From Oscillospiraceae bacterium (GTDB taxonomy: Bacteria > Bacillota > Clostridia > Oscillospirales > Oscillospiraceae): 6,059 nt of DNA. Position numbers and translations under genes: made by a program. Position 1 is the first letter of the stretch, and each line of letters begins with the position of its first letter. This document shows positions 1-5,332 of the stretch, in pieces. Location of the stretch: positions 1 to 6,059 of the forward strand of contig JAEFAK010000114.1 in the NCBI GenBank assembly GCA_016287555.1, read 5' to 3'. Below the pieces are notes generated by a model. It worked only from the letters and a program-made list of their open reading frames with translations, was not told the origin of the DNA and ran no database searches.

Positions 1-440
1 AGATGGCCGGGATTCCAGAAATGGGTGCCGACGAAGCGGTCGCGGTATGTCAGGTCGCGGCTGATCTCCGACGGGCTCATGACGGAGGTGTTGGTGCAGA
101 AGATCGTGTCGGGGCGGCAGCGCGCTTCCAGCTTGGCGAAGGTCTCGCGCTTGATCTGCATGTCCTCGAACACGGCCTCGATCACCAGGTCCGCCTTTTT
201 GATGAGCTCGCTGTCGATGTCGGTGGTGAAGTCGATCCGGGTCAGGCGCTGCTCGAGCTCCTCCGCCGTGATGACGCCCTTCTCCAGGAGCTGGGCGCAG
301 TTCTTGCGGATGCCGCCGCACACGTCGGTGGGATAGATGTCATAGACGGAGATCTGATAATCGGGGTTGGACGTAAAGACAAACGCGATGTTCTTGCCCA
401 TCATCCCGCCGCCGGCGATCAGAATGTTCTTGATACTCAT
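1..440 (-). CDS. 3-hydroxyacyl-CoA dehydrogenase, NAD-binding domain (3' part outside window)
   Basis: The visible 146 residues are the N-terminal part of a 3-hydroxyacyl-CoA dehydrogenase, which oxidises a 3-hydroxyacyl-CoA to the 3-ketoacyl-CoA with NAD+ in the cytoplasm. The Rossmann motif is G10-G-G12-M-M-G15 just after the first strand (ILIAGGGMMG). The IEAVFED segment around residues 88-93 and TNTS at 116-119 (with the family's active-site Ser) are present. The catalytic His lies in THFWNP at residues 139-144. HFWNP, where the common short-chain enzymes have HFFNP, suggests a subfamily other than classical Hbd, so the substrate is uncertain. The start ATG (438-440) has AAGGAG (minus sense, at 452-457) 11 bases upstream. 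It lies 28 bases after the SDR stop with no terminator between, so the two are probably co-transcribed. The C-terminal helical domain is beyond the left edge. Confidence 0.88.
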   Translation of the reverse strand, partial: MSIKNILIAGGGMMGKNIAFVFTSNPDYQISVYDIYPTDVCGGIRKNCAQLLEKGVITAEELEQRLTRIDFTTDIDSELIKKADLVIEAVFEDMQIKRETFAKLEARCRPDTIFCTNTSVMSPSEISRDLTYRDRFVGTHFWNPGH

Positions 441-468
441 ACTTGTCCGATCTCCTTCGCGCGGCTTG

Positions 469-1263
469 TTATACCACGAGATAACCGCCGGAGCAGTCGC
501 AGTTCGCGCCGGTGATGAACGCGGAGGCCTCGGAGCTGAGGAACAGCGCGTAGCCGACGAAGTCGGCGGGCTCGCCGAGGCGGCCGATGGGCTCGCGGTT
601 GAGGAAGTTCTTATAGACGGCGGACTCGGGATCGAACATCCACTCGGTCAGGTCGGAGCGGAAGACGGTCGGGCAGATGGAGTTGACGTTGATGCCGTAC
701 TGAGCGGTGAGGTCGCAGGCGAGGCAGTTGACCATCAGGTCGGCGCCGCCCTTGGACGTGCAGTAGCCGGTGTAGCCGGCCATGCCGCGCTTGGAGCGCT
801 GGGAGGTCGTGATGACCATCTTGCCGCCCTTGCCCTGGGCGACCATCTGCTCGGCGACGAACTTGGCGACTATATAGACGCTCTTGCAGTCGGCGTCCAT
901 GATATACTGCCAGTCGGCGACGGACTGCTCAAGGACGTTGGCGGGCTTGTTGTAGCCGTGGGCGACGGCGAGGATGTTGATCTCGCCGTACTTCTCGACG
1001 GCGGCCTTGATGAGGGCCTTGACGTCCTCTTCCTGAGCGGGGTCGGCGGCGAAATAAGCGCAGTCGATGCCCTCGGCCTTGAACTCGTCCTCGAGAGCCT
1101 GGAGCTTCTTGGCGTTGCGGGCGGTCATGAAGACCTTGCAGCCGGCATAGCCGTAAGCCTTGGCGAGCACGCAGCCGAGCGCGCCGGTCGCGCCGGTGAC
1201 GAGGGCGACCTTGCCCTCAATGGAGAACATGTTGTTGACGAAATCTTTGCTGACCGGAACCAT
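469..1263 (-). CDS. Short-chain dehydrogenase/reductase (SDR) family oxidoreductase
   Basis: A 264-residue classical SDR, of normal family length (about 250), predicted to be a soluble NAD(P)-dependent oxidoreductase. The cofactor-binding motif T23-G-A-T-G-A-L-G30 follows KVALV. The catalytic Ser is probably S154 in ITTSQRS, 13 residues before Y167 of the YCTSK motif, with K171. The C-terminus has the usual RLGEPADFVGYALFLSSEASAFITG segment. Two conserved positions are unusual: the NNAG structural motif reads VAHG (100-103), and the Asn of the catalytic tetrad aligns with D125 in MDADCKSVY. The start is set by AAGGAGG (minus sense, 1271-1277) seven bases before the ATG. It is the first gene of a two-gene unit with the acyl-CoA dehydrogenase and has its own promoter. 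The substrate cannot be read from the sequence; similarity to polyol or gluconate dehydrogenase-like SDRs is only general. Confidence 0.9.
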   Translation of the reverse strand: MVPVSKDFVNNMFSIEGKVALVTGATGALGCVLAKAYGYAGCKVFMTARNAKKLQALEDEFKAEGIDCAYFAADPAQEEDVKALIKAAVEKYGEINILAVAHGYNKPANVLEQSVADWQYIMDADCKSVYIVAKFVAEQMVAQGKGGKMVITTSQRSKRGMAGYTGYCTSKGGADLMVNCLACDLTAQYGINVNSICPTVFRSDLTEWMFDPESAVYKNFLNREPIGRLGEPADFVGYALFLSSEASAFITGANCDCSGGYLVV

Positions 1264-1310
1264 AATGAATCCTCCTTAAAATAATTTCATCGTTTTGTAA
1301 GACGGTGATA

Positions 1311-1351
1311 AGCGCCCAAAAAGGTGCATTTCCCGAAAAGAAAAGGGCGCT
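1311..1351 (-). promoter_or_regulatory. Inverted repeat in the SDR 5' leader
   Basis: A perfect 7-base inverted repeat, AGCGCCC (1311-1317) and GGGCGCT (1345-1351), brackets a 27-base A-rich stretch (U-rich in the minus-strand transcript). It lies in the predicted leader, about 48 bases before the SDR ATG. The RNA could form a stem with a long loop, but no U-run follows the stem, so it is not a plain terminator. It may be an mRNA stability or regulatory structure, or chance in GC-rich DNA. Confidence 0.3.
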
Positions 1352-1375
1352 ATACACCTATTTTGACCTTGATAA

Positions 1376-1404
1376 ATCATAGCACATTCGCTCGGCATAG
1401 TCAA
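1376..1404 (-). promoter_or_regulatory. Housekeeping sigma promoter for the SDR / acyl-CoA dehydrogenase unit
   Basis: On the minus strand, TTGACT (1399-1404) and TATGAT (1376-1381) are separated by exactly 17 bases. Each hexamer differs from consensus by one base. The predicted start is near 1369, giving a leader of about 105 bases before the SDR ATG. The promoter lies beyond the metF terminator, so the SDR unit is probably transcribed independently of the metF operon. Confidence 0.8.
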
Positions 1405-1418
1405 CGGCTTCGGCGCCC

Positions 1419-1435
1419 GGATAATCCGATTATCC
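1419..1435. promoter_or_regulatory. Perfect palindrome upstream of the SDR promoter (candidate operator)
   Basis: GGATAATC-C-GATTATCC is an 8-base perfect inverted repeat around one central base. It ends 14 bases upstream of the -35 box, and its centre is about 58 bases before the predicted start. That is where a class I activator would bind. The ATAAT...ATTAT core also fits the loose T-N11-A pattern of LysR-type sites. No regulator gene is visible to pair it with. Confidence 0.4.
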
Positions 1436-1447
1436 CCGAAATAAACG

Positions 1448-1482
1448 AAAAAACCTCCCCGAATGATCCGGGGAGGTTTTTT
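1448..1482 (-). terminator. Rho-independent terminator of the rnfC2-metV-metF operon (probably bidirectional)
   Basis: The stem CCTCCCC(G) at 1454-1461 pairs with (C)GGGGAGG at 1469-1476 around a 7-base loop. It is flanked by A6 (1448-1453) and T6 (1477-1482), so either strand gives a GC-rich hairpin followed by a U-run. On the minus strand it begins 11 bases after the metF stop codon, the expected place for the end of that operon. No plus-strand gene runs into it, so the other direction may only block antisense transcription. Confidence 0.9.
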
Positions 1483-1493
1483 GCCTGTTATGT

Positions 1494-2372
1494 TCAGATG
1501 CCGGCGAGCTTGAGGATCTCGGGGACCTTGGCTTCCCAGCCGAGCGCCATGATATGCACGCCCTGGCAATAGTCCTTGCACTCGCGGATGATGCGGGCGG
1601 CGATCTCGACGCCGGTGATGCCGGCCTTGGTCTTCTCCTTGTCGGCCTTGAGCTCGTCGATGACGGCGTCGGGAACGTAGACGCCGGCGACGTTCTGGCT
1701 CATGTAGCGGACCATGCCGACGTTCTTGGGGATGATGACGCCGACCTGAACGGGCACGCCGAACTGCTTGGCCTTCTCCATGAAGGAGATGAATCTCTCG
1801 GAATCGAAGACGGCCTGCGTCTGGAAATACTGCGCGCCGGCCATGACCTTGCGCTCCATCTTGGCAAGCTGCGCGTCGATGGAATCGCTGCAGGGGGAGA
1901 CGACGGCGCCCTTGGCGAACTTCGGGGGCTCGCCGACGAGCTCGTTGCCGCCGAGGTCGAAGCCTCTCTCCAGCTCGCAGACGGTGTGCAGCAGCGAGAC
2001 GGAGTCGAGGTCGAAGACGGGCTTGGCGCCGGGATGGTCGCCGAGCTTGGTGTGGTCGCCGGTCAGGCAGAGGACGTTGTCGATGCCGAAGAGGGCGGCG
2101 GCCAGCAGGTCGGACTCGAGGGCCATGCGGTTGCGGTCGCGGCAGGTCAGCTGGAAGATGGGATTGAGCCCGCCGTCCTTGAGGGCCTTGCAGAAGCCCA
2201 GAGAGCTCAGGCGCATGACGGAGGACTGGTTATCCGTGACGTTGACGGCGTCGATATTGCTCAGGTACTCCTTGGCTTCGGCGACGAGCTCGTCGACGTG
2301 AAATCCCTTCGGAGGGCCGACCTCCGCGGTAACTACGAATTCACCACGCGAAAAACGATCGGTTATTTTCAT
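1494..2372 (-). CDS. metF: Methylenetetrahydrofolate reductase, catalytic subunit (MetF)
   Basis: A 292-residue single-domain MTHFR, the length of bacterial MetF. It reduces 5,10-methylene-THF to 5-methyl-THF in the cytoplasm, for the methyl branch of the Wood-Ljungdahl pathway and/or methionine synthesis. The TIM-barrel signature residues are visible: the acidic catalytic Glu at E17 in TAEVGPPKG, NVTDNQSSVMR at 44-54, the flavin-contacting LTGDH with D106, and GAQYFQTQAVFD at 179-190. The barrel strand VQVGVIIPK lies at 208-216. AGGAG (minus sense) lies about 10 bases before the ATG, and the gene starts 33 bases after the metV stop. A terminator follows directly. Lying beside MetV and RnfC2 rather than alone, it probably takes electrons through those partners, as in acetogen MetFV enzymes. 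That partner assignment is inferred from the gene order. Confidence 0.95.
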   Translation of the reverse strand: MKITDRFSRGEFVVTAEVGPPKGFHVDELVAEAKEYLSNIDAVNVTDNQSSVMRLSSLGFCKALKDGGLNPIFQLTCRDRNRMALESDLLAAALFGIDNVLCLTGDHTKLGDHPGAKPVFDLDSVSLLHTVCELERGFDLGGNELVGEPPKFAKGAVVSPCSDSIDAQLAKMERKVMAGAQYFQTQAVFDSERFISFMEKAKQFGVPVQVGVIIPKNVGMVRYMSQNVAGVYVPDAVIDELKADKEKTKAGITGVEIAARIIRECKDYCQGVHIMALGWEAKVPEILKLAGI

Positions 2373-2405
2373 TTATCAATAGCTCCTAATCTTTAGATTT
2401 GCAGC

Positions 2406-3026
2406 TCATTCAGCTGCATCGACTTCGTTGCCGTAGTTGCGGATCTGGACGGGGCACTTGAGCGCGTCGAGGCGGCCGACCATCTTCAGGCGGCGCTGGA
2501 TGCGCTCCCAGCCGCACTCCATGTTCGGATCGACCTCGCACTTGCCGTCCTTCGCGCCGCCGCACTGGCCGTTGACCAGGCTCTTGGAGCAGGCCGTCAG
2601 CGGGCATATGCCACCGGTCAGATTGAGGTAGCACTCGCCGCACTGCTTGCAGTCGTACTCGAGCGGAGTGACGCCCTGCCCGCCGGGGAGAGCGTAGGTA
2701 TCGCAGGCCGCGCAGACGCGCTTGGTCTCCAGATACTCGGAGACGGTCTGGACGCCGACGCCGCAGGAGAATACGAGGACGGTGTCGGCCTCGTCGATCT
2801 CCTTTTTATGCAGATCGAGGCGCAGCTTCATGTTTTCGGGGTTGCAGATGTAGTCCGTCGTAAATATGCCGGTCACCTTTCCCTCCGCGGCCAGCTCCTT
2901 CTGGAGCTCGGTGGCCTCCTTCTCGGGGAAGCCGACTTCCTTGCAGCCGTGGCAGTTGATGATAAACGCTTTTCCGGTGATCAGCGATACGATCGTCTCT
3001 TTGGATTTAAGTTTCGTAGCAAGCAT
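2406..3026 (-). CDS. metV: MetV: MTHFR C-terminal-type iron-sulfur/zinc subunit
   Basis: A 206-residue Cys-rich protein of the methylenetetrahydrofolate reductase C-terminal family, the small partner of MetF in acetogens. It has 15 cysteines: C25-xx-C28, C61, C88, C105-xx-C108, C126-xx-C129-xx-C132, C141, C146, C155, C163, C171 and C191. The family hallmark GGICPLTACSKSLVNGQCGG is at 138-157, followed by KCEVDPNMECGW. Family knowledge links these cysteines to an iron-sulfur cluster and zinc that relay electrons to MetF flavin. The ATG overlaps the rnfC2 stop by one base (TAATG), and only a weak ribosome site precedes it (GGAG 14 bases away, AAGAAG close by), so translation is probably coupled to rnfC2. 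It is closely related to residues 1-200 of the RnfC2 product encoded just upstream. Confidence 0.92.
   Translation of the reverse strand: MLATKLKSKETIVSLITGKAFIINCHGCKEVGFPEKEATELQKELAAEGKVTGIFTTDYICNPENMKLRLDLHKKEIDEADTVLVFSCGVGVQTVSEYLETKRVCAACDTYALPGGQGVTPLEYDCKQCGECYLNLTGGICPLTACSKSLVNGQCGGAKDGKCEVDPNMECGWERIQRRLKMVGRLDALKCPVQIRNYGNEVDAAE
2523..2575. repeat. 53-base near-identical direct repeat, copy in metV
   Basis: This 53-base block matches 4478-4530 in rnfC2 at all but one base (C at 2541 versus T at 4496, a silent Lys/Cys-region wobble change). It encodes the NGQCGGAKDGKCEVDPN segment shared by the two MetV-like domains. Similarity continues beyond it at a lower level (for example the TTGGAGCAG stretch). 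It marks a shared origin, with either gene conversion or strong codon constraint keeping the DNA alike. Confidence 0.85.
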
Positions 3027-4990
3027 TACTTCTTATTCATCTCCATTATCGCAGATTTTCCGGCCTTTATCTTGGCGACCAGGGGGATCTTGGAGGAGCA
3101 GATATACTCGCAGCATCTGCACTCGAGGCAGTCGCGCACGTTCATATCCGCCATGCCCTGCCAGTTGCCCTCGTCGTGGAACTTGGCGAAGTAGAGCGGC
3201 TCGAGCTCCATCGGGCAGACGTCCACGCAGCGGCCGCACTTGATGCAGCTGACGGCCTCGGTGTGGTCCTTGTCGTAGGCGATGACGCCGTTGGTGGCCT
3301 TGATGACGGGGACGTCCGTATCCGTGACCTCGACGCCCATCATCGGGCCGCCGGTCTTGATGGTCACGTCGTCGCCGGTCAGGCCGCCGCAGTAATCGAT
3401 GAGCTCCTTGACGCTGGTGCCTATCTTGACGATGTAGTTGCCGGGCCTGGCTATCCTCTCGCCGGTGACGGTCACGACGCGCTCGACGAGCGGCATGCCG
3501 GTCTTTATGGCGTCGGCTATGGCCTTGGCCGTGCTGACGTTGCCGACGACTGCTCCGACGTCGGCGGGAAGCCCGCCGGACGGGACCTGACGGCCCATGA
3601 CGCGCTTGATGAGCATCTTCTCGGCGCCCTGCGGGTACTTGGTCCTCGCGACGACGACCTCGACGCCCTCGATGCCCTCGACCTTGGCCTTCATCAGCTC
3701 GACGGCGTCGGGCTTGTTATCCTCGATGACGATGATGCCCTTCGGGGCGTTGACGGTCTTCATCATGGCGCGCAGGCCGTAGATGACGTCGTCGGCGTAC
3801 TCGAGGAGGACGCGGTGGTCGGCGGTAAGCATGGGCTCGCACTCGCAGCCGTTGAGCAGGACCGCGTCGATGGGCTTGTTGGGGACGAGCTTGACCGAGG
3901 TCGGGAAGCCCGCGCCGCCCATGCCGACGATGCCGCTCTCCTTGACGACGTCGACTATCTGCTCGGGGGTGAGCGTGTCGATATCGCCGTAGGGCTTGAC
4001 CGTCTCGGCTATCTCATTTTTCTTATCGTTCTTGATGACGACGGAGAGGACGCTGCCGCCCTTCGTCGGATGCAGGCGCGGCTCGACGGCGATGACGGTA
4101 CCGCTCACGCTGGAGTGGACGTTGCCGCTGATGAACGCGGCGGCCTCGCCTATCTTCTGGCCGACCTTGACGGCGTCGCCGGCCTTGACGGTCGGGTTGG
4201 CCGGGGCTCCGGAATGCATGGACAGCGGGATGACCACGACGTCGGGCTCCGGGAACCTGACAAGAGGCAGATGCTCGCTGAGCTCCTTGCGCTCGGAGGG
4301 ATGCACGCCGCCGTAATACCCGTCGAGACGGGCTTCGCGCGCGGCGGTGACGAACTCATTGATGGTCTTGTAGTTGACCTTGGAATAATCGCGGGTCTGG
4401 ACGGGCTGGTCGAGGAACTCCCTCAGGCGCCCCTGCTTTTTAAGGCGCTGCTCTATCTTCTCCCAGGCGCAGTCCCTGTTCGGATCGACCTCGCATTTGC
4501 CGTCCTTCGCGCCGCCGCACTGGCCGTTGAGCAGGCCCTTGGAGCAGTCGATGACGGGGCAGATGCCGCCGGTGACGTTCAGATAGCACTGCGCGCAGGC
4601 GTCGCAGACCTTCTTCGTCAGCGCCATGCCGTGATGACCCCTGTAATTGATGGAGTTCGCGGCGGCGTAGACGGGGACCTTGACGGAGTCGGCTATCGTC
4701 TGGACGCCGAGACCGCAGCTGACCACGAAGACGCTCTCTGTCCCCTCGGGGATATCGAGCTTTTTCAGGGTCTGGGTCTTGTTGCAGAGGAAATCGACCT
4801 TGGCCGAGCCGGTGATCGTCTTGCCCTGTTCGGCCGCGATCTTCAGGAACTCCTCGCAGTCCGGCTCGTCGACGGACTCGAATTCCTTGAAGCACTTGTT
4901 ACAAGCCAGAACGAAGATCTTGTCCGTACCTGCCAGGAACGGCGCGAGCTCTTCGGCGGATTTGAGCTTGTACTTGGTATAGTTCTGCAA
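3026..4990 (-). CDS. rnfC2: RnfC2: MetV-like domain fused to RnfC-like NADH/FMN and 2x[4Fe-4S] module
   Basis: This 654-residue protein probably passes electrons from NADH to the MetV/MetF reductase. Residues 1-200 are a second MetV-like domain with 12 cysteines at positions matching MetV (C30, C33, C69, C92, C129, C132, C135, C144, C149, C158, C166, C174). From about 226 it is RnfC-like: GGVHPSERKELS, a hybrid-barrel lipoyl-like stretch (about 255-305), the glycine-rich nucleotide/flavin loop GIVGMGGAGFPT (353-364), NGCECEPMLTADHR (380-393) and KYPQGAEKMLI (451-461). Two ferredoxin motifs close it: C582xxC585xxC588xxxC592P, and C621xxC624xxC627xxxC631, where the usual Pro after the last Cys is Ser. 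No membrane segment is seen and no other rnf genes are adjacent, so it is not the respiratory Rnf complex. The start is TTG (4988-4990): GAGGAAGGTG lies just upstream, no nearby in-frame ATG exists, and the next Met is residue 122. It is the first gene of the operon. Confidence 0.92.
   Translation of the reverse strand: MQNYTKYKLKSAEELAPFLAGTDKIFVLACNKCFKEFESVDEPDCEEFLKIAAEQGKTITGSAKVDFLCNKTQTLKKLDIPEGTESVFVVSCGLGVQTIADSVKVPVYAAANSINYRGHHGMALTKKVCDACAQCYLNVTGGICPVIDCSKGLLNGQCGGAKDGKCEVDPNRDCAWEKIEQRLKKQGRLREFLDQPVQTRDYSKVNYKTINEFVTAAREARLDGYYGGVHPSERKELSEHLPLVRFPEPDVVVIPLSMHSGAPANPTVKAGDAVKVGQKIGEAAAFISGNVHSSVSGTVIAVEPRLHPTKGGSVLSVVIKNDKKNEIAETVKPYGDIDTLTPEQIVDVVKESGIVGMGGAGFPTSVKLVPNKPIDAVLLNGCECEPMLTADHRVLLEYADDVIYGLRAMMKTVNAPKGIIVIEDNKPDAVELMKAKVEGIEGVEVVVARTKYPQGAEKMLIKRVMGRQVPSGGLPADVGAVVGNVSTAKAIADAIKTGMPLVERVVTVTGERIARPGNYIVKIGTSVKELIDYCGGLTGDDVTIKTGGPMMGVEVTDTDVPVIKATNGVIAYDKDHTEAVSCIKCGRCVDVCPMELEPLYFAKFHDEGNWQGMADMNVRDCLECRCCEYICSSKIPLVAKIKAGKSAIMEMNKK
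4478..4530. repeat. 53-base near-identical direct repeat, copy in rnfC2
   Basis: Partner of the metV block at 2523-2575, in the same orientation and about 1.96 kb away, with 52 of 53 bases identical. It encodes the same Cys-containing loop in the N-terminal MetV-like domain of RnfC2. Two such direct copies could in principle recombine and delete the segment between them. Confidence 0.85.
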
Positions 4991-5019
4991 TTTTTCACCT
5001 TCCTCAATGAATTGCGTAA

Positions 5020-5075
5020 GCGCCCCTCCCGTGCCTCCCCGCTTCCCGGCGGCGGGGCGCGGCGGAAGAGCCGCC
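5020..5075 (-). promoter_or_regulatory. Inverted repeats in the rnfC2 5' leader
   Basis: Two structures lie between the predicted transcription start and the rnfC2 ribosome site. GCGCCCC (5020-5026) pairs with GGGGCGC (5054-5060) across 27 bases. GGCGG (5061-5065) pairs with CCGCC (5071-5075) around a 5-base loop. GC-rich alternative pairings are also possible. I do not recognise a known riboswitch class; the tetrahydrofolate riboswitch core as I know it is not evident. Function is unproven. Confidence 0.3.
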
Positions 5076-5099
5076 TGAGTGCAAAATTGATTTCTCTTG

Positions 5100-5129
5100 A
5101 GTATACCATATCCGGGCGGGCGTTAGCAA
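5100..5129 (-). promoter_or_regulatory. Promoter of the rnfC2-metV-metF operon
   Basis: On the minus strand, TTGCTA (5124-5129) and TATACT (5100-5105) are 18 bases apart. TG sits one base before the -10 box (TGGTATACT), giving an extended -10 that can offset the weaker -35. The predicted start is near 5093, giving a leader of about 100 bases before the TTG start codon. Confidence 0.65.
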
Positions 5130-5144
5130 GACGGCATCACGCCC

Positions 5145-5158
5145 AAATATGGATATTT
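5145..5158. promoter_or_regulatory. AT palindrome upstream of the rnfC2 promoter (candidate operator or UP element)
   Basis: AAATAT-GG-ATATTT is a perfect 6-base inverted repeat. It ends 15 bases upstream of the -35 box, with its centre about 58 bases before the predicted start. It could bind an activator, or act as an AT-rich UP element in otherwise GC-rich DNA. The sequence matches no operator that I recognise. Confidence 0.35.
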
Positions 5159-5225
5159 CGCGCTCTTTTTTTGTGATAATTATGCGAAGAAGCCGGGCGG
5201 GTGAGCCCGCGGCGCCGCTTCCAAC

Positions 5226-5258
5226 AAAGCCCGGGCGGGCGGTCTGCCCGGGCTTTTT
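5226..5258 (+). terminator. Strong plus-strand terminator with no gene upstream
   Basis: AAAGCCCGGGC (5226-5236) pairs perfectly with GCCCGGGCTTT (5246-5256) around a 9-base loop and is followed by T5 in all. Read on the minus strand only TTT follows, so plus-strand termination is favoured. It stands 14 bases before the -35 box of the BlaI-family gene. No plus-strand gene lies before it, so it either insulates the BlaI promoter or ends a small RNA. Confidence 0.8.
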
Positions 5259-5271
5259 GCGCTGCGGGGGG

Positions 5272-5300
5272 TTGACAAATGTATACTACTGTTGTAGTAT
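5272..5300 (+). promoter_or_regulatory. Promoter of the BlaI-family / M56 unit
   Basis: A perfect TTGACA (5272-5277) is followed after 17 bases by TAGTAT (5295-5300), a four-of-six match to the -10 consensus. The predicted start is near 5307, giving a short leader of about 26 bases. The -10 and the start both fall inside the two dyads, so a bound repressor would block RNA polymerase. Confidence 0.75.
5283..5300. promoter_or_regulatory. BlaI/MecI-type operator dyad 1
   Basis: ATACTAC-TGTT-GTAGTAT is a perfect 7-base inverted repeat with a 4-base centre. It covers the spacer end and the -10 box. The TAC...GTA arms resemble the TACA/TGTA-type dyads bound by the BlaI/MecI family, and the adjacent gene encodes such a regulator, so autorepression is the natural reading. 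Confidence 0.8.
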
Positions 5301-5302
5301 GA

Positions 5303-5318
5303 TACTACGACCGTAGTA
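5303..5318. promoter_or_regulatory. BlaI/MecI-type operator dyad 2
   Basis: TACTAC-GACC-GTAGTA is a second perfect dyad with the same arms and a different centre. It lies 19 bases centre-to-centre from dyad 1 and spans the predicted transcription start. Two near-adjacent dyads on one face would let two repressor dimers bind side by side. Confidence 0.8.
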
Positions 5319-5332
5319 CAGGAGGCGTTTTC

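Larger units (their letters stand above)
4991..5332. other. Divergent intergenic region between rnfC2 and the BlaI-family gene
   Basis: This 342-base stretch holds no convincing protein gene. From left to right it carries the rnfC2 ribosome site, a GC-rich leader with inverted repeats (5020-5075), the minus-strand promoter (5100-5129), an AT palindrome (5145-5158), and a T7 run followed by an extended -10-like TGTGATAAT on the plus strand (5172-5180). A short hairpin (GCGGG/CCCGC, 5197-5210) and a strong plus-strand terminator hairpin (5226-5258) follow. The last part is the BlaI-family promoter with two dyads (5272-5318). Confidence 0.8.

Noticed and set aside
1276..1581. Short open frames over the metF-SDR intergenic region on both strands
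   Set aside because: They cross the terminator, the promoter and the metF 3' end and show no protein family features.
367..2396. Long plus-strand open frames (367-1284 and 1554-2396) opposite the SDR and metF
   Set aside because: Both are low-complexity antisense shadows of well-supported minus-strand genes and have no credible ribosome site.
3026..4990. Reading rnfC2 as part of a membrane Rnf complex
   Set aside because: No rnfD, G, E, A or B gene is adjacent, there is no membrane segment, and the N-terminal MetV-like domain with the neighbours metV and metF points to a soluble MTHFR partner.
4991..5099. A tetrahydrofolate riboswitch in the rnfC2 leader
   Set aside because: The leader is GC-rich with inverted repeats, but I cannot match it to the conserved core of that riboswitch. 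It is reported only as an unassigned structure.
3176..5176. A 666-codon open frame on the plus strand opposite rnfC2
   Set aside because: It is an antisense mirror of rnfC2 in GC-rich DNA. Its product is Leu/Asp/Gly/Ala-rich with no family motif, while the minus-strand frame carries complete RnfC and MetV signatures.
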